Source: Beta vulgaris subsp. vulgaris (Eukaryota > Streptophyta > Magnoliopsida > Caryophyllales > Amaranthaceae). Taken from it: a stretch of 64,000 nucleotides of DNA. The stretch spans positions 60,006,593 to 60,070,592 of the forward strand of contig NC_079205.1 of the NCBI RefSeq assembly GCF_026745355.1. The letters run 5' to 3'. Below, one piece after another: positions 20,280-32,289 of the stretch. The notes under the pieces are model-generated. The model did not search any database, was not told where the DNA came from, and worked only from the letters and a program-made list of their open reading frames with translations. The position numbers and the translations under genes are program-made. Position 1 is the first letter of the stretch; each line of letters begins with the position of its first letter.

Positions 20280-20870
20280 TGCAAAGACTTGTAAATGTAT
20301 ATGAAGATCACACAGTTGAAAATTTGTAGGATCCTCCAGATTTCAGATCTTTCTTGTAGTGATATATATGGTTCCTGAGGGACTATAAAGGATCAAATTC
20401 GACCGACTTGTAGTTCATAAATTCACAAACTCATGGCTTGCAGTTGCTGGAATGAGAAGTCCATCTGACAAAACTTGTAAATCAAAAACACCTCATATCA
20501 TACATCTTCGCAGGACTTGGCAGTTATATTCTTTTCCTATTTCTCTAAGTTGTTTTAGGCTACTCTCCCTTTGTTTACTTGTCTTTGTTGGTTGGATTAT
20601 TGTAGGCAGATGATGAGAAAAATTAGAGGTTAGCCTCCATTTGTTTTTTGAAATGCTTTTGTGTAACAAATTATGTCTCATGATTTGTTCTCAGAAGTCT
20701 GATATTTTAAGATTTTAATCATATTGTGTAGCAATTGTGTCCTCCCAATATTAGTACTTTTTGTATTTTGTATCATTTCCTTTTTCTTTGGACAAAGTAT
20801 AACTAAGAAAAGAAAACTCAACATTTAAAAGGTACAAACTTTATACCATGTGTGACTAACATATTATATA
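20280..20870 (+). other. PP1 3' UTR and flank
   Basis: The sequence after the PP1 stop codon has T-rich and TTTGTATTTTGTATC stretches typical of a plant polyadenylation region near 20750-20790. No other gene is seen before the MITE at 20871. Confidence 0.5.
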
Positions 20871-21129
20871 CTTCCTCCGTTTCTAAATAAGTGCAACATT
20901 TGCATAGTGTTTACTATTCACAGTTTAAACTTTAATTAGCTTTGGTGATTTACATTTTAGGAAAAACATAGTCGTGTGGGATCTTGTTAGATTCGTCTGA
21001 ATGTGAATTTTTTTAATATCAACTTTTTATAATTTTTAGTTATTGATAATTGAAGATATTAATGGTTAAAATAATGCATTGGCAAACGTGAAAACAAGAA
21101 ATGTTGCACTTATTTAGAAACAGAGGAAG
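20871..21129. mobile_element. Stowaway-like MITE
   Basis: Inverted ends CTTCCTCCGTTTCTAAATAA and TTATTTAGAAACAGAGGAAG are flanked by TA (20869-20870, 21130-21131). The length is 259 bp. Confidence 0.85.
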
Positions 21130-21596
21130 TATATATTTGTCGGACACCCGGATCGTATTATAGAGATATTGACGGGTCAGAGTTTGATTAAAGTAATCGA
21201 GGAATAAATATAAATTCTGTCCCCAAAATTTGTACTGCTTGTGCGCGAAATATAGATAATGAGACCAATAAAAAAAAGTGGTACTCATAATGAGACGTAA
21301 GATTTGAATTTGAAATGTAAGGAGTACAAAGGATGATATTGCAGCTAGGTGCATACACCAGAATTGGAGGTTGCCTATTCGGTTCGCACGTTGACGTTTG
21401 CTAAGTTTGACGATGGCTAAAAAAATGACTTTAGGGTAGTGGATCAAACAAGTTGAACCCAAAATATAAAACAATGCAAACAAAGTAATAATAGTCTGTA
21501 AAGTTTGAAGCGGAAAATAGTTTTCATCATTAGAAACTAGAATTAGTTTTGATCTTTAAAAATAAGGTTTTTAAAACTCATTTTAACTTATATAAG
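21130..21596. other. Intergenic, no gene
   Basis: No supported coding sequence. A minus-strand open frame crossing this stretch (21040-21483) has no recognisable composition and overlaps the MITE. Confidence 0.4.
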
Positions 21597-22105
21597 TGTG
21601 TGGGGGCTAACTAAGTTCCATATCGTTTTAACTAGGCCGAAATACACTGATGTGGTCACACATGTTTCCTACAGAACCGTTGACCTCGTCATGCCGATTC
21701 TATGGAAATGCCTTACCGGTATCATTTCACGGGCCTATTGCCAACAGTTTGGGCTTGACCCAATTCTATCTATCAGCGCCTACGGGCCTAGAGATAAATT
21801 TTGTACACAAGATAAGAGTATATCCCAAGGGAATATACATGGAATATCCCTCGTGAATACAGGGCCCAACCTGTATACGGGCCTATCCGGGTTCCCTATA
21901 AATACCCTATTGATCTGAGTCATAAGGTACGTTTACGAATACCAAGAATCTATACTTGAGACCTACCGGTTTTACCCGTAACTGACTTAGGCATTGGAGA
22001 GGCGTTTCTCGGATCAACCCCCGAGGCTAATTTACGTGTTCTTTCTTGTAGGAATTGGAACCGGCTTAATCAATAAACATATACAACTTTCTTCCTTAAA
22101 AAAAA
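21597..22105 (+). mobile_element. LTR-like retroelement fragment (possible solo LTR)
   Basis: This GC-richer block contrasts with its AT-rich flanks. It begins TGTGTGGGGGCTAACTAAG. It contains a TATA-like CCTATAAATACCC near 21893 and then a region resembling gypsy-type LTRs: CTGACTTAGGCATTGGAG, GATCAACCCCCGAGGC and ACGTGTTCTTTC. Near the end are AATCAATAAACATA and a 10-base A run. The open frames across it are incidental. No 5-bp duplication is clear, so solo LTR versus retroposed fragment is undecided. Confidence 0.5.
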
Positions 22106-22550
22106 AATATAACACAAACAAATCAGCCAAAAGTAATTTTAATTAGTAACAGTCTTCTTCATCGATAAAAATCCAGCTTTCAGCCTTTCCATCAATAAAC
22201 ATATTTCAACATAGTTAAAATCAGTGGAGAAAAAAAACCAAGTTTCATCAATGAAGTTATTTGACTTCAGTTAAAATCACACTCCTCAAGGATAACTCGT
22301 AACTTCTATATACTACATTGTTCATACGGCGCCCAAATATGCATTAGTATTAAGTCTTGAAAACATTAGTGAAACAAAGATGATAATATTGCGAAACAAA
22401 ATTTTCATGTGATATATTCTATGTTGTGAACCACACAAGTAGCCAAAAGAGAGGAAAAAAAATCCGAGGATTACAAAAATATGACTAAATCAATAATACT
22501 ATCTAACAAGGGAGGGGGAGAGGAGATTGATTGAAATCTAGAGGTTAATT
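22106..22550 (-). other. 3' flank and UTR of the folate-receptor-like gene
   Basis: Because the neighbouring gene runs on the minus strand, the part nearest 22550 is its 3' UTR. No other gene is visible. Confidence 0.45.
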
Positions 22551-25500
22551 TTATCTTACAGCAGCCTTCCTAGTACCCTGAGTGGTTGATGGTCTTTGGT
22601 CTGTTTTGGAGTCCAATTGCCTAATCCTAGCAGCGCGTATAATTGCAGCTTGCATCTGTCGTTGGCGGTGGCGCTTCCTCTTACTGCAGTTCATGCAAAA
22701 TGTATAACCACATTAAGCATATTGGAGAAACAGCAGATAAACAATGGCAAAAGAACAAAGCTAGCATAAATAGCAAGTGTGTACAGGAACGACTCATGGC
22801 AATAAAGTTTACAGGAACTCGCAAGAGTTCTCACGGCTTGAGGGCCTAAGGCCTTAACATTCCACCTTAACAACAGGTTAAGTGCTTATTTGGTTGACAT
22901 GAAAAACAAAAGGGAAGTGGAAGTACTTAGGAACTGGAAAACTATGGGGTGGTTTGGTTGAAAAAACATCTTGGTTGTTCTAGATGGAGCTAGTACCTTA
23001 AGTAGAACTTCATATGAGAAATTCTACATCCTGTAATCAACTAACTTATTATTACTAAACAAAAATTAGAAGCATCCCTGTCTGCTTCTTTAGGGTACAA
23101 AAGTAAGATTAGAAAAGCAATACATACGCAATATCTTCATATCCATAAATACGCACATCAGAACAGCCTAAACATGCAGGTTCATCAGAGTAGTCTAGCA
23201 TATCCCACAAATATCATTATATACATGTTCTGTTGTTTAAAGCCTCAAAGAAACATACATGATGTGAAGATAATTGTACAAGACATCTAGAATAATGCAG
23301 CAAGGAAAAAGAAGCTGATACTTATGACAAGTTTGTCAAATAGCAGGATTTTTGACTTATTAAATGCTTCAACTCTTTGTTAGTCTGATTCCGAAATTTC
23401 CCAATTAAGATAAGGGTCAGAGCATTTCAAGCGGCTAGGTTTTTGAATGTCTTCTTGTCAAACTAATAACTTGACATCACCAGCAAAGCCAAAGGACCAA
23501 AATGATGCATTCCAATCACCAGAATATATGTGACGCATATTTTTGAAATTAAGCAGGAGCCAGGAGGAAAGCAAAAGCTACTAAAGAAGTATATGAACAG
23601 TACATACTTATTAATTCTCACCAAAAGCTACAAATGTGCTATATCTATTACAAAGATCACGCCAACCATACAACACATAATTAGTGAAGAGATAATCTCT
23701 TCTCTTATAATTATTAGAAAGATGTCAAAGTAGAATAAACAGGTTGGCACTGTAAACCCTGCATAAAAACATGCTAGATTTTGTCCAGTTAGCTTCTTTT
23801 TCTTTTCTTTTTTCCATTTTTCGTTGTACGTCACATCAGATTAGCTGAAATTGAGGATACTTTTTTTCCCTTTACCGCTCTTGAAAACATAGGCACATTA
23901 GATGTTCAAAAGAGACACACGGGCACACAAGCATGAGTAAACATGAATAGTTAGCATCATCAAATGATGATCAGTTTCAAGAATAGATCCACTTCTATCA
24001 AGGAAATGAACGGTCTTTGGAAGTAATGCACATGAAAGCATCTAATATCAATATGAACTTACCAGAAAAAAGATCAGATCACATGTCAAGAAAAAGAGAA
24101 GGAAAAAAATTAAATGAAGAAAGCTAGCTATAGAAAAAGGCACTTATTGAATGTGAGAAGAAAATGGACCAACCTCATAAAAAAGAGGCCTACAGTAAGT
24201 ACCAACCCTCCCACTACCCAAGAAACTCGTTCTGCGAATGGCATTTCTGTCACCCACTGCTGGAAATCTTCTAGCAACCCATTGTGCACATTGTTCGGAG
24301 AGGTGCTGGTTTGCGATCTCTTCCATGAATCTGCAATGGAATCTAGACTTGCTTGCCCACCGTAGCAAGATGCTCCCTCAACGCTAAGTCCTGCATCTCT
24401 TATTGTTTTAACAGAAAAACCTGCTGCACGGCAAAGTTCTGTACCATTATGGAGCCACTCAGAGGCCCTACCACATACAAAGTCTCCTACTCCACAGGGT
24501 GAAAGAACCTGGAACACGATGCCTAATCAGGAAACTTCAAGAAGCTCTTGAATATAATTATATTATGCTCTGCAAATCTGTCACTTAAACAATGTAATAC
24601 GCATAAACAAGCTATATCTTTGTCAAAGTAATTGCGAGGAGTACAGGGGTAAATCTTTGTTGAGGCCCGGACAATTTTCTTAACTTATACTACTATAATA
24701 TGGAATTTGTGTTATCCAAAACATGTGTTAAGAAGGTTGTGGAATAGTGATTAAATATTCTTATATTGGACAAGAGGTCAAACGTTCAAACTTTGTCCCC
24801 CTCAATATTTTTCCATGATTCTCCACTGAATGAATTTGGCAAACCTTGTATCCATAAAAATAAGAAGCCTATTAAAGTTTTTTTTGCCTATGACTACCTA
24901 TTGTTTCTTTCTATAATCAACAAATCTAGAGAAAGGAACAAACCTGATTTATAGCATCCATAGAGAAATATGCATCGGCACAAGCTCTAAAAACTCTTTC
25001 ACAAAAAGAGGCACATATCACCGGAGGGCCAGGCTTGACACCAACATCTGGGTCACAAAGAGAGCACTCCAATACCTCCCATAAGTGCAAGCACTCTTGG
25101 TTTGCTTCTCCTGTTGACGCCAATTTCCTTATAGACAGCAAAGCAGAATGTGTATGTGACACATCACAACAGGTGTTTCTTTTATACATCCTGCACAGGG
25201 TCAAATCTCTAGTGCTTCTAGGAGGTTTCCCTTCTGATAAGAATGGGCGAAAACGACCTCCAGGAGAAACACAGACCCCATTTGATTTTTCTACATTACA
25301 ATGGCCAGATCAATTAGTACAAAAACCACAATAATGGATTACTAATTTCTGCAAAAAGGACTTGCAACTTGAGTTAAATGCAGTTTAAAGTTTAAAAACT
25401 ATGATCTTGTCTGAAGGAGACACTTCATTATCCAAAGCCCTACAAGATATTCTATACACATAGTCATATAAGGCATGGCTTTATGGCATTGGCTACGTTG

Positions 25501-26835
25501 AATGAATCAGTATATCCTCCAGTCCGAAAATAATACAAAATAAATTTATGTTTCTAAGTTCCATGAAAAATATACAATTTATAGATCACACCTTTAACGC
25601 AATTACTTCTAAAGCGAGTTAATCTTATTGGCATACAGCAGATGAGGAATGTCATCGAGGTACCATATTGCCAAAGTAAGGCACAAGAAAAATCCAGAAC
25701 AAATCCTAATTATATACTTCAGAGATCCATCATAGTAACATTCCGTCATCCACTCATCCTTGCTTCAATTGACTAAAAATAGGAACCAAAGCATGTGCAC
25801 GCACGCACGCACGCACGCACAACGCACACATACACGCACAACACACACACACAAAATAGTGCCTACACACAAAAATAAACATCGACTGAAAGAGAAGAAG
25901 AGCATGGCACGAGAGACAACATTTTCTTTGTAAACAGCATTTTGATTACAATTTTACACTGGCAAGAACAACATAACCCCAATGCCTCTAACGAAGCTCC
26001 GCCCTACCAGATATACAGCTACAGCCTCAGTTTTGCAACAACCCCAATGCCTCTAAACCAGCCCCACCTCGTGTTCGATATGCAGCCTAATCATTGCAAT
26101 AATAGAGACCCTATAATCAACTAAACCTATAACCAAGTTCAAAAACAGCTATTTCTCTATCAAAAAGCTAAATAATTGGAAAAAAAAATCCTACACCTTA
26201 CCTTCTGATTATGAGGATGGCAGAAATCATAATAATAATCTCTGGTGCTCAAATCATCATTATTTAGCAAAAACTCAACTCTCCATCAAACATAAACTTC
26301 AGCAATCTCATCAAAAGAACTGGAACCTATTGAAATTACTCAAATATCTAATCTTTTTAGTAGTAAATAAAGTATTTATATACCTAATTACAATACCATG
26401 AGAAGTAATCAGCTAATTTCTTACATTCTGATTATGAGGATGGCAGAAATCATAATAATTTCTAGTGCTCAAATCATCATTATTTAGCAAAAACTCAACT
26501 CTCCATCAAACATAAACTTCAACAATCTCATCAAAAGAATTGAAACCTATTGAAATTACCCAAATATCTAATCTTTTTAGTTGTAAATATAGTATTTATA
26601 TACCTAATTACAATACCATGAGAAGTAATCAGCTAATTTCAATATAATTGACCAAAATTAGTAATACCCATTTTGAAAAAATCAGCCTAAAAAATTAGGA
26701 AAGAAAAATACCACCCTCTCATCTATATAAAAATAACATAATTACGGAAGAAAGAGAGAAATTACCAGAGTAGGATTGAAGAAGGAGATTAAAGAGGAGT
26801 AGCAGCAGAAAATAAAAGGAGTGATCTTGCTTCAT
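22551..26835 (-). CDS. Folate-receptor-domain membrane protein (At5g27830-like)
   Basis: Minus-strand exons in order are 26835-26766, 25290-24944, 24508-24174 and 22683-22551. All junctions are GT-AG and in phase, giving 294 residues. Residues 1-23 form a signal peptide with a leucine-rich core (FYFLLLLLFNLLL). Residues about 30-200 are Cys-rich, with CRMYKRNTCCDVSHTHSALL, ECLHLWEVLECSLCDP, VICASFCERVFRAC and SPCGV...CGRASEWL. This matches the extracellular folate-receptor fold that plants hold as a single-copy family. A transmembrane helix (about 232-250, SWVVGGLVLTVGLFFM) precedes a basic cytosolic tail beginning SKRKRHRQRQ. A type I membrane protein is inferred. Animal relatives bind folate, but ligand binding in plants is not shown and should not be assumed. 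Intron 1 (1475 bp) holds microsatellite and duplicated sequence. Confidence 0.85.
25795..25852. repeat. (GCAC)n/(AC)n microsatellite
   Basis: A run of GCACGCACGCACGC is followed by ACACACACAC. It lies within intron 1 of the folate-receptor-like gene and is potentially length-polymorphic. Confidence 0.85.
26203..26640. repeat. Tandem duplication of about 220 bp in intron 1
   Basis: Copy 1 (26203-26420) and copy 2 (about 26426-26640) both start TTCTGATTATGAGGATGG and end AGTAATCAGCTAATTTC. They differ at only a few sites, including a 3-base ATA indel, so the duplication looks recent. It lies just downstream of exon 1 of the minus-strand folate-receptor-like gene. Confidence 0.9.
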
Positions 26836-28301
26836 TTTTTTTCTTCGACTAGAACAAACAATCGTCAATTTTTGAGAGACATTTTAATTTTCTCTAAGTA
26901 GACTTTTATTTTTCTGTGTTTTTATATATGGAAAGAAAGAAGTTTTGTTTTTGGAGTTGTCTTTTTTCCGAGACCGATCTGGAGTAATGTCTAATGGACG
27001 TCGAGAGAAGGTAGTGACTACTGAGAAGGCGAAAACTTCGGATTAGGAATTTAGGATGGTCTCTAATCTCTAATTTGAGACTATCTAAGACAAATTTGTA
27101 ACTTTTATATTGTATTTGTAAGATCATTTAGTTTCATTAGAAAGTTTTATGATTCTATTAAAGTATGGTTAGATAGTAATTTGGATATTAACAAATAGCG
27201 TATGAGACTGTATAAGACTGCATGAGACTGCATGATTTAATATTGTCTGTTACTAATATTTTACAATAGAAAATCATATAGGATAAAAGTGTGACAAAAG
27301 AAGGGATAATTTATGAACTTGTTTGACAACAACTTTCTAAATATTATTTGGAGGTTGATTAAATCATAGTTCATTAAGTGAAAAATGATGTTTTGTAAAA
27401 TAGGTTTACGTGAAAATAGTAATTAAGGCTAAAAATTTGGACTTCTCATTAAGATTTAGAATAATATTTAGTACAATGATATGTAGGAAACCTACTATGG
27501 AAAGGAGATATACTACATATATAACACTTAGGACACTATAAATTAGTATCCTTAAAAGTTTGTAAGGTTATTAAGTAGGGTTTAAATGGTTGACTAAGTC
27601 AAAACTCTAATGATTCAAAATATCTTCAAAATTTTGCAAACTCTTATACTTGGGATGGAAAATCAGGTTCTTTAAGATAAAGATCACAAAAATTCGCGAA
27701 ATATTGTAAATAGATGTGCATTGAAATCTCGATAGTGTTGCTTTGATCTATGAGGGCGTACATGCCACGCTAGCTGCTAGCGTGAAGTTCATTAGTGTTG
27801 CGAGTGGTCGGCGCGAATTTGGGAGGCATTGTTGTGATTCAATCGCGACAAATAGTTGTGATCACAACAAGCAATTTGCGAGTAACATTTGAACAAGTTG
27901 TGTATGCTTGTAATGACTAATATAACTTGTTTTTAATTTTGTGCGGTAATTAATCAATTTTGCCAAGGTTTTCAATTGGTACAATAAATTGTAGCAACTA
28001 TAAATACTTACTTAAATCTTAACCCTATATATTTATAGACTCAACTTGTCCATCGATTTTGTTGACCTTAAAAGCATCCCAAAAAAAGAAAGGTACCTTT
28101 CATGAAGAAAAACAGTGAACGACTACATCAAGTTAATAACATTTCCGTACACTTCATCTTCAAACCTAAGGAATGGCTTCACTTCTCTTTTCTCACTTTC
28201 GCCCTCATATAGTCATATGCTCATGTCCCAACTTTGTATTCTCTCAATTTATTACAATAGTTCCATAATTTGTTTTGTGCATGTCCCAACCTTTTTATTT
28301 T
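26836..28301. other. 5' flank of the folate-receptor-like gene and intergenic DNA
   Basis: The first few hundred bases are the likely promoter and leader of the minus-strand gene; no clear TATA box was identified. A perfect palindrome CACGCTAGC-T-GCTAGCGTG lies near 27764-27783. The remainder is AT-rich with no supported gene. Confidence 0.4.
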
Positions 28302-28478
28302 CGGAAATATAAGGGCTACATATAAGCCTTAAATACGATACATTTCCTGAAATAATATTTTTGAATAATTAATTACACAATCACACGTCAATCGATATAA
28401 CTAATGTTTATTTATTGCTTAATATATCCATTTTTAACTTATTATGTGTAGCCATGAGGATTACATATAACATTCCCC
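28302..28478. mobile_element. Degenerate Mutator-type MITE, relative of 16083-16267
   Basis: It carries AAGGGCTACATATAAGCCTT at the left and GTGTAGCCATGAGGATTACATATAACATT at the right, the same inverted-end vocabulary as the 185-bp element. The left end has lost about 15 bases of the palindrome and the right flank is a C-run. No duplication can be read confidently. Confidence 0.6.
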
Positions 28479-28999
28479 CCCCCCTTTTTGTAACTTATTC
28501 AATAAAAAGGGTTCATGCTCTATTAGTTTCTAAAATATGAAAGTATAATTTAAGTGATAATTTATAAGAAAGGTGTATTAACTAAAAGTACATAGGTCCT
28601 TATTACCATACCGATTTTGATTATTTCAATGTATTTTTCTTGATTTTCAAGATTTGAAAGAATGGTAAAATTTGTCATACATACACCAATCATCACGCGA
28701 GTAGTTGCAAATTATTACTATATATCTCTTATTATTGTGAATATATAAAAATATAAAATATAATTTAATTTAATACAAATTCAATGTACAATATTGGTGA
28801 CCGAAGGAAAAGTAATTATTTCATATTATATAAGTTATAATATTGTAGTGATGACTCATAACATGATCTTCAACAAATAAATAAATTATATTCCACTTCA
28901 CACACTTATAAACACTTTTCTCCTAAGTCCTGACCCTAAAAAAAGCATAAGTAAAAAAAGTGAAATTTGTAAAAAATAAAAAGTAAAAAAAAATATAGA
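28479..28999. other. Intergenic, AT-rich
   Basis: No gene, RNA or delimitable repeat is seen. Confidence 0.4.
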
Positions 29000-29007
29000 T
29001 AGATATA

Positions 29008-29359
29008 GGGGTGTTCATTGCGGATGTCCGATTCGATTTGAAAATTTGGATCGGAAAAATTGAGATCCAACAAATTTCGACTTGTGCCAGATCGGATATC
29101 CGAAATCCGGATTCATCAGATTTTTCCGAATGAAAAGTTCATAAAATAAGTTTTGGGATTGGATACCCGACTCACAGATATTTATCGGATATCCGAAAAA
29201 TTCCGTAAAATTTCCATACCAGGATAGTTTCGGATATCCGAAATTGAAAATTTCCGATCCGCAACTGATCCAAAATATGAAAAAACTAAAAAACGGATCG
29301 AGATGTAGTATGTGAAAAACCGTATCGAATCGATCGGATCGGATATTTATGAACTGCCC
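29008..29359. mobile_element. hAT-type MITE with 8-bp TSD
   Basis: The left end GGGGTGTTCAT and the complement of the right end GGGCAGTTCAT match at 9 of 11 positions. The flanks are identical TAGATATA (29000-29007 and 29360-29367). An 8-bp duplication is the hAT signature. The interior repeats GGATATCCGA-type words in both orientations, which explains the spurious minus-strand open frame over it. Confidence 0.75.
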
Positions 29360-29410
29360 TAGATATATGATGAAGAGTTGAAGATACAAAGAAAAGAAGA
29401 TCAAAACCCG

Positions 29411-29428
29411 AACCCTAACCCTAACCCT
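29411..29428 (+). promoter_or_regulatory. Telo-box-like (AACCCT)3 upstream of a candidate leader exon
   Basis: Three AACCCT units sit beside a stretch (to 29543) that looks like a plant 5' leader ending in CTTATCTTCAG before GTAATC, a good donor. Telo-boxes are common in promoters of plant translation-machinery genes. The next such gene downstream on this strand is the uL18-type gene at 37604, so this may be its distant first exon. That link is inference. Confidence 0.4.
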
Positions 29429-29543
29429 CAATTACAAATTCACAACTTCCATTTTATCTCTAGATTCATCCAATTCAGGCTTTCAGCTTGCTATTTAAAA
29501 ACTTATCTACTTCTCACACTCGATTTTCGATTCTTATCTTCAG

Positions 29544-30043
29544 GTAATCTTCCCCCATTTTCAGGAACAGATACGAAAACTGAACAGATTGCGTGCAAAT
29601 TAATATTTTTCGACAAGATTGATAGTTCGATCTTCCAACAAATTTGAAGGTAATATAAGAGTAATTCTAGTGTAGATTAAATATTTGGATCTTCCACATA
29701 TATGCGCAAGAACTTTTTTTTTTTTTTTTGGTTCACTTGTAAGTCACTGACCTGAGTTTAATGTCAATGTCAATGTCTAACAAAGCAACAATAATATTCA
29801 AGGAAGAACTTTTGTTTTTGTCGTACTACATACTACATTATCTATGGTAAACAACTAAACATATATGTTAATGAAATCTTTGTTTTTCCTTGTTCTTTAA
29901 TCTGGGTTGTAGATTGGACCAATATTAAATTACAAAGAAGTATTATGAGTTGAGAATTAAGATGTCATCCTAATAATAATGCTTGACTCACATCAAAACT
30001 TGTGGGATATATATCTGATTCTGTTCTTTATATCTATTCAAGT
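29544..30043. other. Possible leader intron or intergenic DNA
   Basis: No coding sequence. There is a T-run near 29707. It ends at the octamer ATTCAAGT (30036-30043), which abuts the hAT-like terminus. Confidence 0.35.
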
Positions 30044-30289
30044 CAGCCCCGTTTCTGAGATTTTGGAGGCCCAAGGGCGAGGCTATATATTAGGGCCCTG
30101 ATTAACTCCAAGTTTTTTGAACGTTTTTTTTTTTCGGTCTAGACCAAAAAATAAACAATTTTTTGGTCCGAAATTTTTGAAAGAGACGTTAAAATAAGGA
30201 GGTAAGTACATATGATTATGGAAATATCATGCAACTGACATTTTGATATGAAAAAACAACTTATAACCTCATACTGACAACAAATACAA

Positions 30290-31046
30290 AGGTTTGACGT
30301 TCAAGTGCAAGATATGTTGTAACAAATTTCGATGATTTGTTGTTCATTGTTAAAGCACAAGGATGGTTTTAAAAACTTTGATATCAATAAGATTTGCTAT
30401 ATGGTAGAAAAGTATTATCCAAAGGATTTTAGGAGCAAAAGAGGTACAGTCTGAAGGATCAATTGTAACATTTCATTTGTGAAGCGAAAGATGATGCCAA
30501 TATGAGAGTAATTAGTCTACTTTGGAGGAAGTTTGTGAACAATTGGCACAACTGAAAATTTAAGCGTATATAGTCTGAACACTTTCTTTTTAGGTTTTTC
30601 CCAAATTAGTTTGAACTCTTCTATTTTTTATTGGTCCCATTATTAATAATTATTGTAACTTTTATCAATAAAAAGTTAACCAACTTTCAATCTGCTCTAA
30701 TAAAAATACCCCAACAACTCTTATCACATCTACTTTTTAATAAAATAACATTTGATTAACACACTACAACGTATCACTTTAAAATACGTGTCCTAACAAG
30801 TGTTGTATCTTTCTGGGAGGAAGAGAGTATTTTTTGCTTGATAAATTAATACGCCTAATTTTAACTCTTCATGTGTCAACAATTACCACTGAAAAAACAT
30901 TCTCAACCATTAAAATCACGAAGATAAGACTGCGTAATAAAATGGAGGATGAGTTTTTGGCAGATAGCTTAGTTATTTATAAGCAAAGGAAAACTTCCAA
31001 GAGTTTTAACACCAAGTCTAAAATGGATGATTTTAGGTTTTTTTGA
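30290..31046 (+). pseudogene. hAT transposase C-terminal remnant
   Basis: An open piece (30834-31046) encodes LTLHVSTITTEKTFSTIKIT then KIRLRNKMEDEFLADSLVIY. This is the hAT C-terminal dimerisation motif (canonically TERAFS...LRN.M.D..L...L..Y). Upstream, broken by stops, is KICYMVEKYYPKDFRS, which aligns with the region preceding that domain in zinc-finger-MYM/TTF-type hAT proteins. The N-terminal zinc finger and RNase H-like catalytic core are missing. The copy cannot make transposase. Confidence 0.75.
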
Positions 31047-31349
31047 AAAGTCTTACTTTAGTTTTTTTTTTCCAATAGTGAAATGATGACCCTTGTAGTT
31101 TTATCATTTTTACATTTATTTTATTCCGATATTTTACACGAGAGCAAAAACACTCAAAAGCCGCGGTAAAAAGAGTGCGCTTTTAACATAAACGCAACTC
31201 TTTAATCTACCGCAATAAAAGAAAATTAAGCTGAAAACAAACTGGATACTGTTACGTAGTGTAAAACTAGTAATTAATATCACAACTCCCAAAGATAGGT
31301 TCTAAAACTGGATACTTGTGCAACAATGATTGACTCGAATCCCAATGCA

Positions 31350-32230
31350 ATCTTCTGATCAGCAACCTGCAAAAAAGGGACCCACCCTGGAGGTTTGGGT
31401 GGTATTTCCCCTCCGATGCTTAAGTCAGATATCAGGGATGTGAAGGAACTTTTAGAGAGAGAAAGTAGAGAGAGAAGAATTTATGACAGAGTAACAGTAC
31501 TATGCTCTGAAAAACGTACGTTTCACCCTGAAATCAAGGACTATTTATACTATTTGAAATGACTGCGGTGCCTTGATGTCACCCTAATTTGGGAGCATCT
31601 GATTGGCTAATCAAAGTAGTGGGACACGTGGCAGCGATTGATTGGTCAGCACACCTCACTTTCATATAAAGGTGCAGATCATCTTTGCTGGGCCTAAGTA
31701 CAATTTTTGGGCCATGAGAAGGACCTTTAGTACGCTTTCTTCAGAGAAACGTACTTTAAGGCCTGCCACTTTCTGGCCCTTTGTACTTTACTCTTCTGCA
31801 CATATGCCACATGTAGGGCTCTGATGAGGCCACGTGTCAGCTTGATAGCCGTTGATTTTTAGGCTACAACATTTGCCCCTTAAAAGAGAGAGTTATTATC
31901 TTTTAGGCGCCAAGACGGTTAATCTTCCTCTTTTAACCGACCTGGAACTGCCCTTCTCTTTTTCAAAAAAGAGGCGCCACTTTGCCGGTCTCCACAGGTC
32001 AACCCCTATGAACAACGGTTACTTTTACCGGATGGGGGGTCATTTTCACCCCTCTATAAATATGGCTTAGTCGCTCCTGGAATCATTTTAACATTGCTGA
32101 GAATTTTCTAGAGAGAGAGACTCTGCAATTTTTACTGAGTTTTTAGAGAGAGAAACTACTCCCGTCCAAGCTCTTGCAATTGTCACTTTGCTCGTCCGAG
32201 GCCTCGAGTCGTCTTTGACATTTGTCCGAG
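31350..32230 (+). promoter_or_regulatory. Retroelement LTR-like promoter region
   Basis: This GC-richer block contains CTCCGATGCTTAAGTCAG, a G-box-like GACACGTGGC near 31623 and a TATA-like CTCTATAAATATGGC near 32052. A leader rich in GAGAGAGAG follows. It precedes the gag-like frames on the same strand. It looks like the LTR/promoter of a gypsy-type element. No second LTR or duplication was found. Confidence 0.45.
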
Positions 32231-32289
32231 CTCTCCTCTACAGGTATATTCTCAACTTTCTTTCTTGCTTTCACACATATTTTAAGAAA

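Noticed and set aside
21598..21918. Frame of 106 residues on the + strand
   Set aside because: It falls within an LTR-like block with a TATA box. A second frame is open in parallel and the content matches no protein.
25795..25852. CRISPR-like or regulatory repeat
   Set aside because: It is a plain dinucleotide/tetranucleotide microsatellite within an intron.
29411..29428. Interstitial telomere remnant
   Set aside because: Only three repeat units are present, and they sit next to a leader-like sequence with a splice donor. A telo-box promoter motif is more likely than a relic telomere.
29015..29431. Minus-strand frame of 138 residues
   Set aside because: It lies almost entirely in a hAT-type MITE whose inverted GGATATCC words keep frames open.
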